Positions 1 to 7,605 of a stretch of 64,000 bases of DNA are shown piece by piece. Below the pieces are notes generated by a model. That model searched no databases. It was not told the DNA's origin and worked only from the letters and a program-made list of their open reading frames with translations. The first letter of the stretch is position 1, and each line of letters opens with the position of its first letter. Position numbers and translations under genes: made by a program. Source of the DNA: Betaproteobacteria bacterium (GTDB taxonomy: Bacteria > Pseudomonadota > Gammaproteobacteria > Burkholderiales > Burkholderiaceae_D); assembly GCA_025362735.1 (NCBI GenBank), contig JANYFL010000029.1:1-64000 (forward strand), in the 5' to 3' direction.

Positions 1-62
1 GGATACGGTTTCAGGCAGGCAAGGGCTGGTTGTCGTGGGCGCGCGTGGTATCAACCCTATGC

Positions 63-85
63 GGCATCCTCTGATACAGGATGCC
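63..85. other. Small hairpin after the nuclease-like gene
   Basis: A perfect 8-bp inverted repeat (GGCATCCT / AGGATGCC) with a 7-nt loop lies just beyond the stop codon of the minus-strand gene at 96-794. It could help end that transcript, but no T-run follows it on the minus strand, so it is not a classical intrinsic terminator. Nothing else was recognised in bases 1-95. Confidence 0.3.
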
Positions 86-95
86 AGGAATGGTT

Positions 96-794
96 TTACC
101 CACTTGACTTAGGTTGGCTAATGGGCGACCCCTTTAATTCCATGCCACCCGTGCCCTCGACCTCGGTGAACCAGAAGGTCCCAAACTTCAACCAATTGAA
201 CGTATACGACTTCGCCAAATTGATACTTACTGGTTTCCCTCCGATGGGGATTTCGATTTGACCGCCCTGAAACGTATGTCCTTCGGAGATGTCGTATGCC
301 CAGCACTTTCCATTCTTCACCTTTGGGAAGACAAATCGCTCCATATCGTTCATGACTGAGGCGATGCCTCGTGACGCCAAGCCACGCGCAATATACTCCT
401 CAAGTATTTGAAGGTCTTCGTACACATCCTTCATGAAGATGTCGTGCGCTCCCCGTGTTCCTCCTGAAGCAGCGTAGGTCCGATAGCACTTCAACTCAAC
501 TGCGATGCTAACGTCGCCTAACTGCGAAGCTCCGCGAGCAAGAATGTCGATATTGTTCGGGCCTGAGGATGTCTTGACGCCTGTTTCAAGCTCGATATCA
601 GCACTCTCGTAGCTGCGTTGGAGAATCAGGGGCAGTAGTTGCTTCAGTACATATGCGTACTGAAGCTGCATTGAGGCTTCCTTGTTGATGGGAATGAGGC
701 CGCCGCCCACCTTGCGGGCAAAGATTGCCCAAGCAAGGGAGATTGCCTTTCGTAGGCGGCTTTCGAATTCGGGATCGGTGATGAACTCACTCAT
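96..794 (-). CDS. Uncharacterised PD-(D/E)XK nuclease-like protein
   Basis: Protein of 232 residues with no family I can name. Residues about 80-102 contain N-I-D83, then a strand ending V-E100-L-K102. This D-x16-E-x-K pattern is the usual active-site layout of PD-(D/E)XK nucleases, with E69 upstream as a possible extra acidic ligand. There is no signal peptide or membrane segment, so it is probably cytoplasmic. The N-terminal half (about 1-65) is helical and contains no DNA-binding motif I recognise. It stands alone, with no methyltransferase or helicase beside it, so it is not an obvious restriction system. The nuclease fold is inferred from the motif only; biological role unknown. Confidence 0.7.
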   Translation of the reverse strand: MSEFITDPEFESRLRKAISLAWAIFARKVGGGLIPINKEASMQLQYAYVLKQLLPLILQRSYESADIELETGVKTSSGPNNIDILARGASQLGDVSIAVELKCYRTYAASGGTRGAHDIFMKDVYEDLQILEEYIARGLASRGIASVMNDMERFVFPKVKNGKCWAYDISEGHTFQGGQIEIPIGGKPVSINLAKSYTFNWLKFGTFWFTEVEGTGGMELKGSPISQPKSSG

Positions 795-1113
795 GTTGAT
801 TTCTGGGCCTAACGTAATTTGGACAACCGGTACGATAGGTACTGAGGTTACCTATGTCAATTTGTATCTACTTGGGTCTCTAAATTCAAAGTGATTTTTG
901 TTTGTGTGCCATTTTAGAGATAACTAATTTTTCGCAGAAGAAATCTCAAGTAATCGGGGGCTATGCAGTGTCAATGGGAGGGGGCGGGCTGGTACGATTA
1001 TGGTCATGTCAATTCACATATTCGTCCGATATGAATCAAACAGTAAAACTGACTGCTCTGCTTATATCGCATACGACTGACCAGATACTGCTTGGATCGT
1101 GTTCGAGTTGAGC
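795..1113. other. AT-rich intergenic region
   Basis: About 320 bases separate two divergent genes (nuclease-like on minus, rhombosortase on plus), so both promoters should lie here. The region is visibly richer in A/T than its surroundings. The short open frames in it show no recognisable protein features, and I found no clear promoter, RNA gene or repeat. Confidence 0.4.
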
Positions 1114-1728
1114 ATGTCACACAGCAACAGTTCTCATTGGCTGCGCGGCCTCTGTGCCGGTTTCAATGTTGCATTGATACTTGCAGCACTCGCGCTGATC
1201 TTCACGCCAGCATTGACTGAGCTATTGGCCTATGACCGGCAAGCCATTCTGAGTGGCGAACTCTGGCGTTTATGGACGGGACATCTGGTGCATTACGGCT
1301 TGCGCCATGCACTGACGGATGTGGGCGTGCTATGCCTTGTCATTGCTTTGTCATGGCGCGAGACTAATATGGTCTTTACTGCCTTCGCGCTTTGGCTCGG
1401 CATGCCATTGATCTCGCTTGGACTGTTGCTAAGTGTGCCCAGTCTGTACGAGTATCGTGGGGCTTCGGGCATCGACATTTTGTTGGCAGTTGCGTTGGGT
1501 GTGCGCATCTGGCGACTGGAGACGGATTCCTCTTTGAGTTGGAGATCAGGGATCAAGCCTGGACTGCTGCTGCTTGCTGTCTTGGTGATCTTGAAAACCT
1601 TGCTGGAAGCGATCGGTATTTCATCAGGGATCAGCGGCCTCCCTCCGGGCATTCGTGTGGTGTGGGAAGCGCATCTGATCGGCATTGTCCTTGGCTCGGG
1701 CATTGGCTGGTTCTGGTCACGTCAATAG
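1114..1728 (+). CDS. rrtA: Rhombosortase (rhomboid-family intramembrane serine protease)
   Basis: About 204 residues with several membrane segments. Rhombosortases are rhomboid-like proteases that remove the C-terminal GlyGly-CTERM anchor from secreted proteins, usually type II secretion substrates. Visible family marks are the early G-E-L-W-R-L-W-T-G-H-x3-H block, Y-R-G-A-S-G around residues 114-119 with the catalytic Ser at about 118, and E-A-H-L-I-G with the catalytic His at about 187. The first ATG is chosen as start; an in-frame GTG lies 15 bases upstream. The stop codon is TAG, whose last G is the first base of the inserted element downstream. No GlyGly-CTERM substrate is encoded in this window, though a type II secretion operon lies 20 kb away. 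Confidence 0.82.
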   Translation: MSHSNSSHWLRGLCAGFNVALILAALALIFTPALTELLAYDRQAILSGELWRLWTGHLVHYGLRHALTDVGVLCLVIALSWRETNMVFTAFALWLGMPLISLGLLLSVPSLYEYRGASGIDILLAVALGVRIWRLETDSSLSWRSGIKPGLLLLAVLVILKTLLEAIGISSGISGLPPGIRVVWEAHLIGIVLGSGIGWFWSRQ

Positions 1729-1992
1729 GGCGTGTCATCAATTAAGTCATGCTCACGTTACCCCCAGAAAGATCGCAGTCAAGACGCGCTGAGGCGGTGG
1801 CTGGTTGCCTCACGACGAAGCGCAACGCCGGATGCGGGCTTTCTGGGGGATAACCCTTCGGGGCAGGGAGACCTGCGGGCGCATAGCATCGTTGCATGCT
1901 CCTCATTTGGAATAACCAAACAGCGTCGCATGCGCCTAGCTCTGCGCCCGCAGCTTCCCCGCCGTGAGCATGACTTAATTGATGACACGCCC
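1728..1992. mobile_element. MITE-like non-autonomous element, 265 bp, 30-bp perfect inverted ends
   Basis: The ends 1728-1757 and 1963-1992 are perfect 30-bp inverted repeats beginning GGGCGTGTCATCAATTAAGT. Each end is flanked by TA (1726-1727 and 1993-1994), consistent with a TA target duplication as made by IS630/Tc1-mariner-type transposases. No transposase is encoded; the short open frames inside have no protein-like features. A second, inner inverted repeat (CCCCCAGAAAG near 1761, CTTTCTGGGGG near 1839) gives the interior further structure. Removing the element and one TA restores a TAA stop for the rhombosortase, so insertion changed the stop from TAA to TAG without altering the protein. 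The IS family assignment is inference from target and ends. Confidence 0.85.
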
Positions 1993-2091
1993 TAATTTCC
2001 ACTCTTCTGAAATCCAAGTCATCCATTTCTGCTGCAATGCGTTAATTCGGTAGTACCAACTCACTGGTCTGCAAACAAACACAATGCCCCC

Positions 2092-3831
2092 ATGTCCCCC
2101 ATCACCCTTACCACCCACTTCGGGATGCCGTGGGCTCGGCGACTTGTGCCGAACCGTTGGGATCTGCTGGCCTTTCCACTTGTCATTGGACTGATTGTCT
2201 ATGGCAGTACCGGCGTGCGGGAGACCCTCGCACCGCTGGCCGCAGTAAAAATCGCATCCATTGTTCTTGATCCGGCGCTCTTGCCGGAATACGCCTTGCG
2301 CACCACGCTGCGCATGCTTGCGGCGATGATTGCGTCGCTGCTGTTCACACTGACCTATGCCACGCTTGCGGCCAAGAGCCGCCGTGCCGAGAAGCTGCTG
2401 ATTCCTATTCTTGATGTGCTGCAGTCGGTGCCGGTGCTGGGCTATATCTCGTTCACGGTCACTTTTTTCATGGCGCTGTTTCCGGGTCGCGTGATCGGTG
2501 CCGAACTTGCCGCGATCTTTGCCATCTTCACCAGTCAGGCCTGGAACATGGCGTTCAGCTTCTATCAGTCGCTGCGCACCATTCCGAAAGATCTTGTTGA
2601 GGTGGCGCAGAACATGCACCTGACCGGCTGGCAGAAGTTCTGGAAGCTCGAGGTGCCATTCGCGGTGCCCGGCCTGATCTGGAACATGATGATGAGCATG
2701 TCGGGCGGCTGGTTTTTTGTGGTCGCATCCGAGGCCATCACGGTTGGCAATACCACTATCACCTTGCCCGGTATCGGCTCGTATCTGGCGCGTGCGATTG
2801 AGCTGCGTGATCTGCATGCCATCGGTTGGGTCGTGGTAACGATGGTGATCGTCATCGTTGCGTATGACCAGTTGCTGTTCCGTCCGCTCGTGGCTTTTGC
2901 CGACAAGTTCCGCATGGAAACGACGGCCACACAGGACGCGCCCACCTCCTGGTTGCTTAACCTCGGTCAGCGCACACGTGTCTTTCAGGCGTTACTGAAT
3001 CCAATTGCCTGGACTTTTCATACGGTCACACGTTTGCCCTTGCGCTTGCCCAAACGGGAGAGCCAGCGCGAAACCGTGAGTCCGGCAGGCCAAGTCTGGC
3101 GCGACCGTATCTGGAGTACGCTGGTCATGGGGCTGACTCTGTATGTGGTGTGGCGCGTGATTGCCTTTGTTAGTGCCGGAGTAACCCTGTCGGAAATCGT
3201 CGAAGTCTTTGGACTCGGGCTGATCACGTTACTTCGTGTCATGGTGCTGATTGCATTGGCTTCGCTGGTCTGGGTGCCGCTGGGGGTATTGATCGGCTTG
3301 CGTCCGCGTCTTGCCGAAAAGGTGCAACCACTGGCGCAGTTCTTCGCGGCTTTCCCGGCTAACTTGCTGTTCCCGGTCTTTGTCTATTTGATCGTGCACA
3401 TCAACGGTCAACCTGATATCTGGCTCAGTCCATTGATCATTCTCGGCACGCAATGGTACATCCTGTTCAATGTGATCGCCGGTGCCGTCGCCTTTCCGAA
3501 TGACTTTCGCGAAGCTGCAGCAAGCTTTCATATTCGCGGCTGGGCCTGGTGGCGCAAGATCATGCTGCCCGGCATATTCCCGTACTACGTGACGGGTGCG
3601 ATTGCCGCATCAGGTGGGGCATGGAATGCCAGCATCGTTTCCGAGTCAGTCTCCTGGGGCGATGTGCATCTGAACGCGCATGGACTCGGTTCATACATCG
3701 CCCAGATGACGACTGCAGGCGATTATCCGCACATCATTCTCGGCATTGCGGTGATGTCGTTGTTCGTCGTGTTGTTCAACCGCTTTTTGTGGCGGCCGAT
3801 GTATCGCTATGCAGAAAAAAGAACGAGTTAA
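2092..3831 (+). CDS. ABC transporter permease, two fused NitT/TauT-like permease domains
   Basis: Inner-membrane protein of 579 residues holding two complete BPD-type permease domains, at about 70-270 and 370-570. Each has its ATPase-contact (EAA-type) loop: around 166-190 (E-V-A-Q-N-M-x-L-T-G-W) and around 470-500 (E-A-A-A-S-F-x-I-R-G-W). Members of the nitrate/sulfonate/taurine group usually have one such domain per chain, so this gene is a tandem fusion that could form the whole channel alone. The ATPase gene follows on the same strand after a palindromic repeat. No periplasmic binding protein is encoded nearby, so the substrate cannot be deduced. The start has no clear ribosome-binding site. 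Confidence 0.85.
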   Translation: MSPITLTTHFGMPWARRLVPNRWDLLAFPLVIGLIVYGSTGVRETLAPLAAVKIASIVLDPALLPEYALRTTLRMLAAMIASLLFTLTYATLAAKSRRAEKLLIPILDVLQSVPVLGYISFTVTFFMALFPGRVIGAELAAIFAIFTSQAWNMAFSFYQSLRTIPKDLVEVAQNMHLTGWQKFWKLEVPFAVPGLIWNMMMSMSGGWFFVVASEAITVGNTTITLPGIGSYLARAIELRDLHAIGWVVVTMVIVIVAYDQLLFRPLVAFADKFRMETTATQDAPTSWLLNLGQRTRVFQALLNPIAWTFHTVTRLPLRLPKRESQRETVSPAGQVWRDRIWSTLVMGLTLYVVWRVIAFVSAGVTLSEIVEVFGLGLITLLRVMVLIALASLVWVPLGVLIGLRPRLAEKVQPLAQFFAAFPANLLFPVFVYLIVHINGQPDIWLSPLIILGTQWYILFNVIAGAVAFPNDFREAAASFHIRGWAWWRKIMLPGIFPYYVTGAIAASGGAWNASIVSESVSWGDVHLNAHGLGSYIAQMTTAGDYPHIILGIAVMSLFVVLFNRFLWRPMYRYAEKRTS

Positions 3832-3851
3832 TGATGCATCACCTATATATT

Positions 3852-3937
3852 CCCTCACCCCAACCCTCTCCCACTGATGTGGGCGAGGGAGCCTCTTAGT
3901 CCCCTCTCCCGATCACGGGAGAGGGTTAGGGTGAGGG
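3852..3937. repeat. REP-like palindromic intergenic repeat
   Basis: CCCTCACCCCAACCCTCTCC at the left pairs with GGGAGAGGGTTAGGGTGAGG at the right, forming a long imperfect stem with a branched middle. Palindromes with this CCCTCACCC / GGGTGAGGG signature are widespread intergenic repeats in proteobacteria. It lies between the permease and ATPase genes of one transporter, so it may alter mRNA stability or relative expression of the two. Confidence 0.75.
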
Positions 3938-3994
3938 CCGCTTGAATGAGATTCAGATCATCATTCATTTTGGAAGTCTCAATAGGAGTTATCC

Positions 3995-5293
3995 ATGCGT
4001 GTCATGACCAACAATGAAATCCTCCGTGTCGACCACGTGCGACGTGGCTATGACAAATCCAACGGCGAACTGCTGGTGCTGGACGATGTCAGCCTGCAAC
4101 TGGTTGAAGGCGAGATCGTGGGCCTGCTCGGTCGTTCGGGCAGCGGCAAGTCATCGCTGTTGCGCATCATCAGCGGCCTGACGCAACCCAATAGCGGCAG
4201 CGTGACTTATCTCGGTCAACCGGTCGATGGCCCTATCGAAGGCGTGGCGATGGTGTTTCAGACCTTCGCGTTGTTTCCCTGGCTGACCGTGCTCGACAAT
4301 GTTGAAGCCGGGCTCGAACCGCTGGGCGTGCCGCGCGAAGAACGTCGTCGCCGTGCGTTGGCGGCAATCGATTTGATCGGTCTCGATGGTTTCGAGAATG
4401 CCTATCCGCGCGAGCTCTCCGGCGGCATGCGCCAGCGTGTTGGCTTTGCACGCGCGCTCGTCGTCAATCCAACATTGTTGCTAATGGACGAACCCTTTTC
4501 CGCGCTGGATGTATTGACAGCTGAGACGCTGCGTACTGATCTGCTTGATCTGTGGAACGAAAAAAAGTTGCCGATCAAGTCGATCCTGATCGTGACGCAC
4601 AACATCGAAGAAGCAGTCTTCATGTGCGACCGCATTTTGGTGCTGTCGTCCAACCCGGGACGTCTGGCCACTGAAATTCGCGTGCCATTTCCTCATCCGC
4701 GCAATCGTCTTGATCCGGCATTTCGGCAGTTTGTCGATGATATTTATGCGCGCATGACAGCGCATGTGCTGGCCGAGACGATCAACATCAAAGGGCTTAG
4801 CATCGGCAGCCGATTGATGCCGGTGTCAACCAATTTGATGGCGGGTCTGATGGAAACCCTTGCGGCTGCACCCTATAACGGTCGCGCCGACTTGCCCGAT
4901 GTCGCGACGCGCCTGCAGCTTGAGGTTGATGACCTATTCCCCGTCGCCGAAATCCTGCATCACCTTGACTTTGCCGATCTGAATGCGGGTGACATCACGC
5001 TCACCAACAATGGCAAGGCTTTTACTGCGCACGGCATGCAGGAACGTAAACAGATGTTCGCCCAGCAGTTGCTGCGCGTCGTACCATTGGCTGCTCGCAT
5101 TGTGACGGTGTTGAAAGAACGGCCCGGGCATCGCGCTCCGCGTACGCGTTTCCAGCAGGAACTGGAAGACTATCTCTCCGACGATGTCGCCGAAAAAACC
5201 ATCGACGCCATTATTCTCTGGGGTCGCTACGCCGAGATTTTTTCCTACGACGACAAGCGCGAGGTATTCAGTCTCGAAGACGTAGTGGAATAA
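3995..5293 (+). CDS. ABC transporter ATPase with C-terminal AAA-associated domain
   Basis: 432 residues. An ABC ATPase domain fills about 8-250: Walker A G-R-S-G-S-G-K-S (46-53), Q-loop Q89, signature L-S-G-G-M (141-145) and Walker B L-L-L-M-D-E-P (161-167), then the switch His in V-T-H-N. This belongs to the nitrate/sulfonate/taurine group. The extra segment at about 290-430 matches the AAA-associated C-terminal domain found on some of these ATPases and probably has a regulatory role. It should energise the fused permease encoded upstream. A good AGGAG precedes the ATG. Transported substrate unknown. Confidence 0.87.
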   Translation: MRVMTNNEILRVDHVRRGYDKSNGELLVLDDVSLQLVEGEIVGLLGRSGSGKSSLLRIISGLTQPNSGSVTYLGQPVDGPIEGVAMVFQTFALFPWLTVLDNVEAGLEPLGVPREERRRRALAAIDLIGLDGFENAYPRELSGGMRQRVGFARALVVNPTLLLMDEPFSALDVLTAETLRTDLLDLWNEKKLPIKSILIVTHNIEEAVFMCDRILVLSSNPGRLATEIRVPFPHPRNRLDPAFRQFVDDIYARMTAHVLAETINIKGLSIGSRLMPVSTNLMAGLMETLAAAPYNGRADLPDVATRLQLEVDDLFPVAEILHHLDFADLNAGDITLTNNGKAFTAHGMQERKQMFAQQLLRVVPLAARIVTVLKERPGHRAPRTRFQQELEDYLSDDVAEKTIDAIILWGRYAEIFSYDDKREVFSLEDVVE

Positions 5294-5353
5294 ACTACCC
5301 GCACTCGTACGGTTCAAGATGGATCGTGCAATCACACAAGAGAGTCTCAATCG

Positions 5354-6022
5354 ATGAAGATGGACCGCATAATCCGATTTAGCGCGGCTCTGCGGCTCAG
5401 TGCGGCAATACTGGCGGCACTGCTGGCATACATTCTTTTGCCAACCACCCTTGCTAATACGCGCTCGCTGATCTGCTGGGATATTGCAGTTTTTATCTAT
5501 CTGGCTCTGGCATGGCAGATCATCCGTCAAGCCACACCAGCGACAACGCGACAACATGTGATCAGCCAGGACCAAAGCGGCTATGTGATTTTTCTGTTCG
5601 TCGTCAGTGCAGCCTGTGCTGGACTGGTCGCCATCGGTTTCATGGTCAGCAATCTGAAGGACCTGGACTTCTGGCCGCGTGCTGGCTTGCTGACCCTATC
5701 CGTACTTGCCTTGTTGCTGGCATGGTTACTGATTCATACGGTGTTTGCGTTTCACTACGCACGCTTGTTTTATGTCGACCAGAAAATTCAAAAAAAACCG
5801 CTGAAGTCCGAGATGGATTTGCAGTTTCCGGGTGAGAACGATCCCGACTACTTTGATTTCGCTTACTACTCTTTCGTCGTTGGCATGACCTCACAAGTAT
5901 CCGATGTGGTCATCACTTCTAAACGCATGCGCCGCTTGACCTTGCTTCACAGTATTCTGTCCTTCATTTTCAACATCACCGTCTTTGCACTCAGCATCAA
6001 CATAATTGCCAGCGTGATTTAG
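5354..6022 (+). CDS. DUF1345 family membrane protein
   Basis: 222 residues with about five hydrophobic membrane segments. The stretch H-T-V-F-A-F-H-Y-A-R and the downstream F-P-G-E-N-D-P-D-Y-x-D-F-A-Y-Y-S-F-V-V-G-M-T block (about 158-180) are the hallmark of DUF1345, a family of inner-membrane proteins of unknown function. It starts 60 bases after the ABC ATPase gene on the same strand and may be cotranscribed, but nothing ties it to transport. Its end converges on the efflux operon from the other strand. Confidence 0.8.
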   Translation: MKMDRIIRFSAALRLSAAILAALLAYILLPTTLANTRSLICWDIAVFIYLALAWQIIRQATPATTRQHVISQDQSGYVIFLFVVSAACAGLVAIGFMVSNLKDLDFWPRAGLLTLSVLALLLAWLLIHTVFAFHYARLFYVDQKIQKKPLKSEMDLQFPGENDPDYFDFAYYSFVVGMTSQVSDVVITSKRMRRLTLLHSILSFIFNITVFALSINIIASVI

Positions 6023-6066
6023 TAACTTGATCGTACCGGCTGGTGCGGAGTAACGACACCGCGATT

Positions 6067-7605
6067 TTATTGTTCGACAGCATTCGCCTGCTGTGTCGCA
6101 GGAAGATTCCACCAACCGCCGCCCAGCGCCTGAAACAGGGCCACCGAATCCGAGAGTCGGCTCGCCTGTGCCTGAATACGGCTAAGGGCTGTTTGTCGAT
6201 ACGCGAGTTCGGCATTCAATACCACCAACATATTGACCGCACCCGCTTGCGATTGTTGCCGGGTGATGCGTAAACTATTTTCAGCAGCACGCTCAGCATC
6301 CTGCAATGCTGCAGCGGTTTGAGCATCGGACTGAATCGCGCTCAGCGTATCCGCAACATTCTGAAACGCCAATAAAACGGTGTTGCGGTATTGTGCTGCA
6401 GCCTGATCATAAGCGGCCTGCACGGCGCGTTGTCGATGCATGAGTGCGCCGCCATCAAAGATGGGTTGCACTACATTTGCACTGATGCTCCAAAAACCTG
6501 TGCCGGAAGTAAACAATTTTGAAAGCATCGCTGCTGCGCTACCTGCGTTAGCCGTCAGACTGAAGTTTGGAAGCCGATTGGCGATTGCCACGCCGATCTG
6601 CGCGCTGGCCGCATGGAGCTGTTCTTCGGCTGCTCGCACATCAGGACGCTGCTGTACCAGCGATGACGGAAGACTCACTGGCAAAGTCGTGGGAAGCTTC
6701 AGCGTATCCAGTTCAATTTCGTTCGTTGGCACTTCACTTGGCAAGCGATTGAGCAATACAGCAAGTTGATTACCTTGTTGTGTGAGTTGTTGCTCAAGCG
6801 GAGGCAACGTGGCTTTTACCTGAGCGAGTGCCGTCTCTTGGGCAGCCACGTCAGCGAGTCCAATCTGGCCGAAGCTGCGCTGACGGTGCAGCAGATCGAG
6901 CTGACGTGTCGCGAGTTCCACCATCAAGCGCGTTGTCTTGATCTGGGCGCGGAGCGAAGCTTGTTGCACGACCGTGATGACAACATTGGTCGCCAGCGTG
7001 ATGCGCGCGGCTTCCAGTTGAAAGCGCTGATTTTCCATTTCCGCCTGCAGCGACTCGACCTGTCTGCGGTTGCCTCCAAAAACATCAGGGACGTAGCCGA
7101 TATTCAATTGCGCTGTGTGCAGCGTGTAGATGTTCGTGCCGGAAGCGAGGGGACTCGCCAGGTTCGGTGCGACCAGTTGCCTGATCGGGGTGTATTGCAG
7201 ATCGACCGAAGGAAAAAACGTGCTCCTTTGTGCCAACATGTTTTCCCGAGCCTCACGCAGTGAAGCATCTGCGGCCTGTAGATTGGGGTTGGCCTCAAGC
7301 GCTTCTCGAATCAGTGTGTTGAGGGCGTCGGATTGAAACGCAGTCCACCAATCGTTCGGAATGTCCGCACCGACCGCGAAACTTTGAACGATGTCATCGG
7401 ATCGTTCTGATGCTGGTGTCGAGGCAGGAAGAGGTTGCGCTGTGTAGCGATCAGTTGAGGGCGCCGCGGGTCGATGAAAGTCCGGGCCAACGGCGCAGCC
7501 AGCGAACAGACAAAAGATCATTGCCAACGCTGCCCATTTCAAAGCCGTCTCCAACCGAAGCGCTGGGTAATCTTGAGTACAAGCCACTTGATGATCAACA
7601 GTCAT
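6067..7605 (-). CDS. Outer-membrane efflux lipoprotein, NodT/CzcC-like
   Basis: 512 residues. Outer-membrane channel subunit of a tripartite RND pump. The N-terminus carries a lipoprotein signal ending L-F-A-G-C, followed by A-V-G-P-D-F-x-R-P, typical of the NodT group of TolC-like factors. Two repeated outer-membrane efflux domains follow, rich in long helices with Ala/Gln/Leu heptads. The ATG overlaps the stop codon of the RND pump gene (ATGA), so the two are translationally coupled. It is the last gene of the three-gene minus-strand operon adaptor-pump-channel. The sequence before the lipoprotein signal (about 28 residues) is longer than usual, so an internal start is possible. Confidence 0.88.
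   Translation of the reverse strand: MTVDHQVACTQDYPALRLETALKWAALAMIFCLFAGCAVGPDFHRPAAPSTDRYTAQPLPASTPASERSDDIVQSFAVGADIPNDWWTAFQSDALNTLIREALEANPNLQAADASLREARENMLAQRSTFFPSVDLQYTPIRQLVAPNLASPLASGTNIYTLHTAQLNIGYVPDVFGGNRRQVESLQAEMENQRFQLEAARITLATNVVITVVQQASLRAQIKTTRLMVELATRQLDLLHRQRSFGQIGLADVAAQETALAQVKATLPPLEQQLTQQGNQLAVLLNRLPSEVPTNEIELDTLKLPTTLPVSLPSSLVQQRPDVRAAEEQLHAASAQIGVAIANRLPNFSLTANAGSAAAMLSKLFTSGTGFWSISANVVQPIFDGGALMHRQRAVQAAYDQAAAQYRNTVLLAFQNVADTLSAIQSDAQTAAALQDAERAAENSLRITRQQSQAGAVNMLVVLNAELAYRQTALSRIQAQASRLSDSVALFQALGGGWWNLPATQQANAVEQ

Noticed and set aside
902-1111. 69-codon open frame before the rhombosortase gene
   Set aside because: No protein-like features, no ribosome-binding site and overlap with the rhombosortase start region.
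1742-2026. Open frames inside and next to the 265-bp element
   Set aside because: They run through the terminal inverted repeats, have Arg/Cys-rich compositions unlike real proteins and no start signals; the element is non-coding.
1975-2817. Long minus-strand open frame of 280 codons opposite the ABC permease
   Set aside because: Low-complexity His/Gln/Arg-rich translation typical of the antisense strand of a real gene; the plus-strand frame has clear permease motifs.
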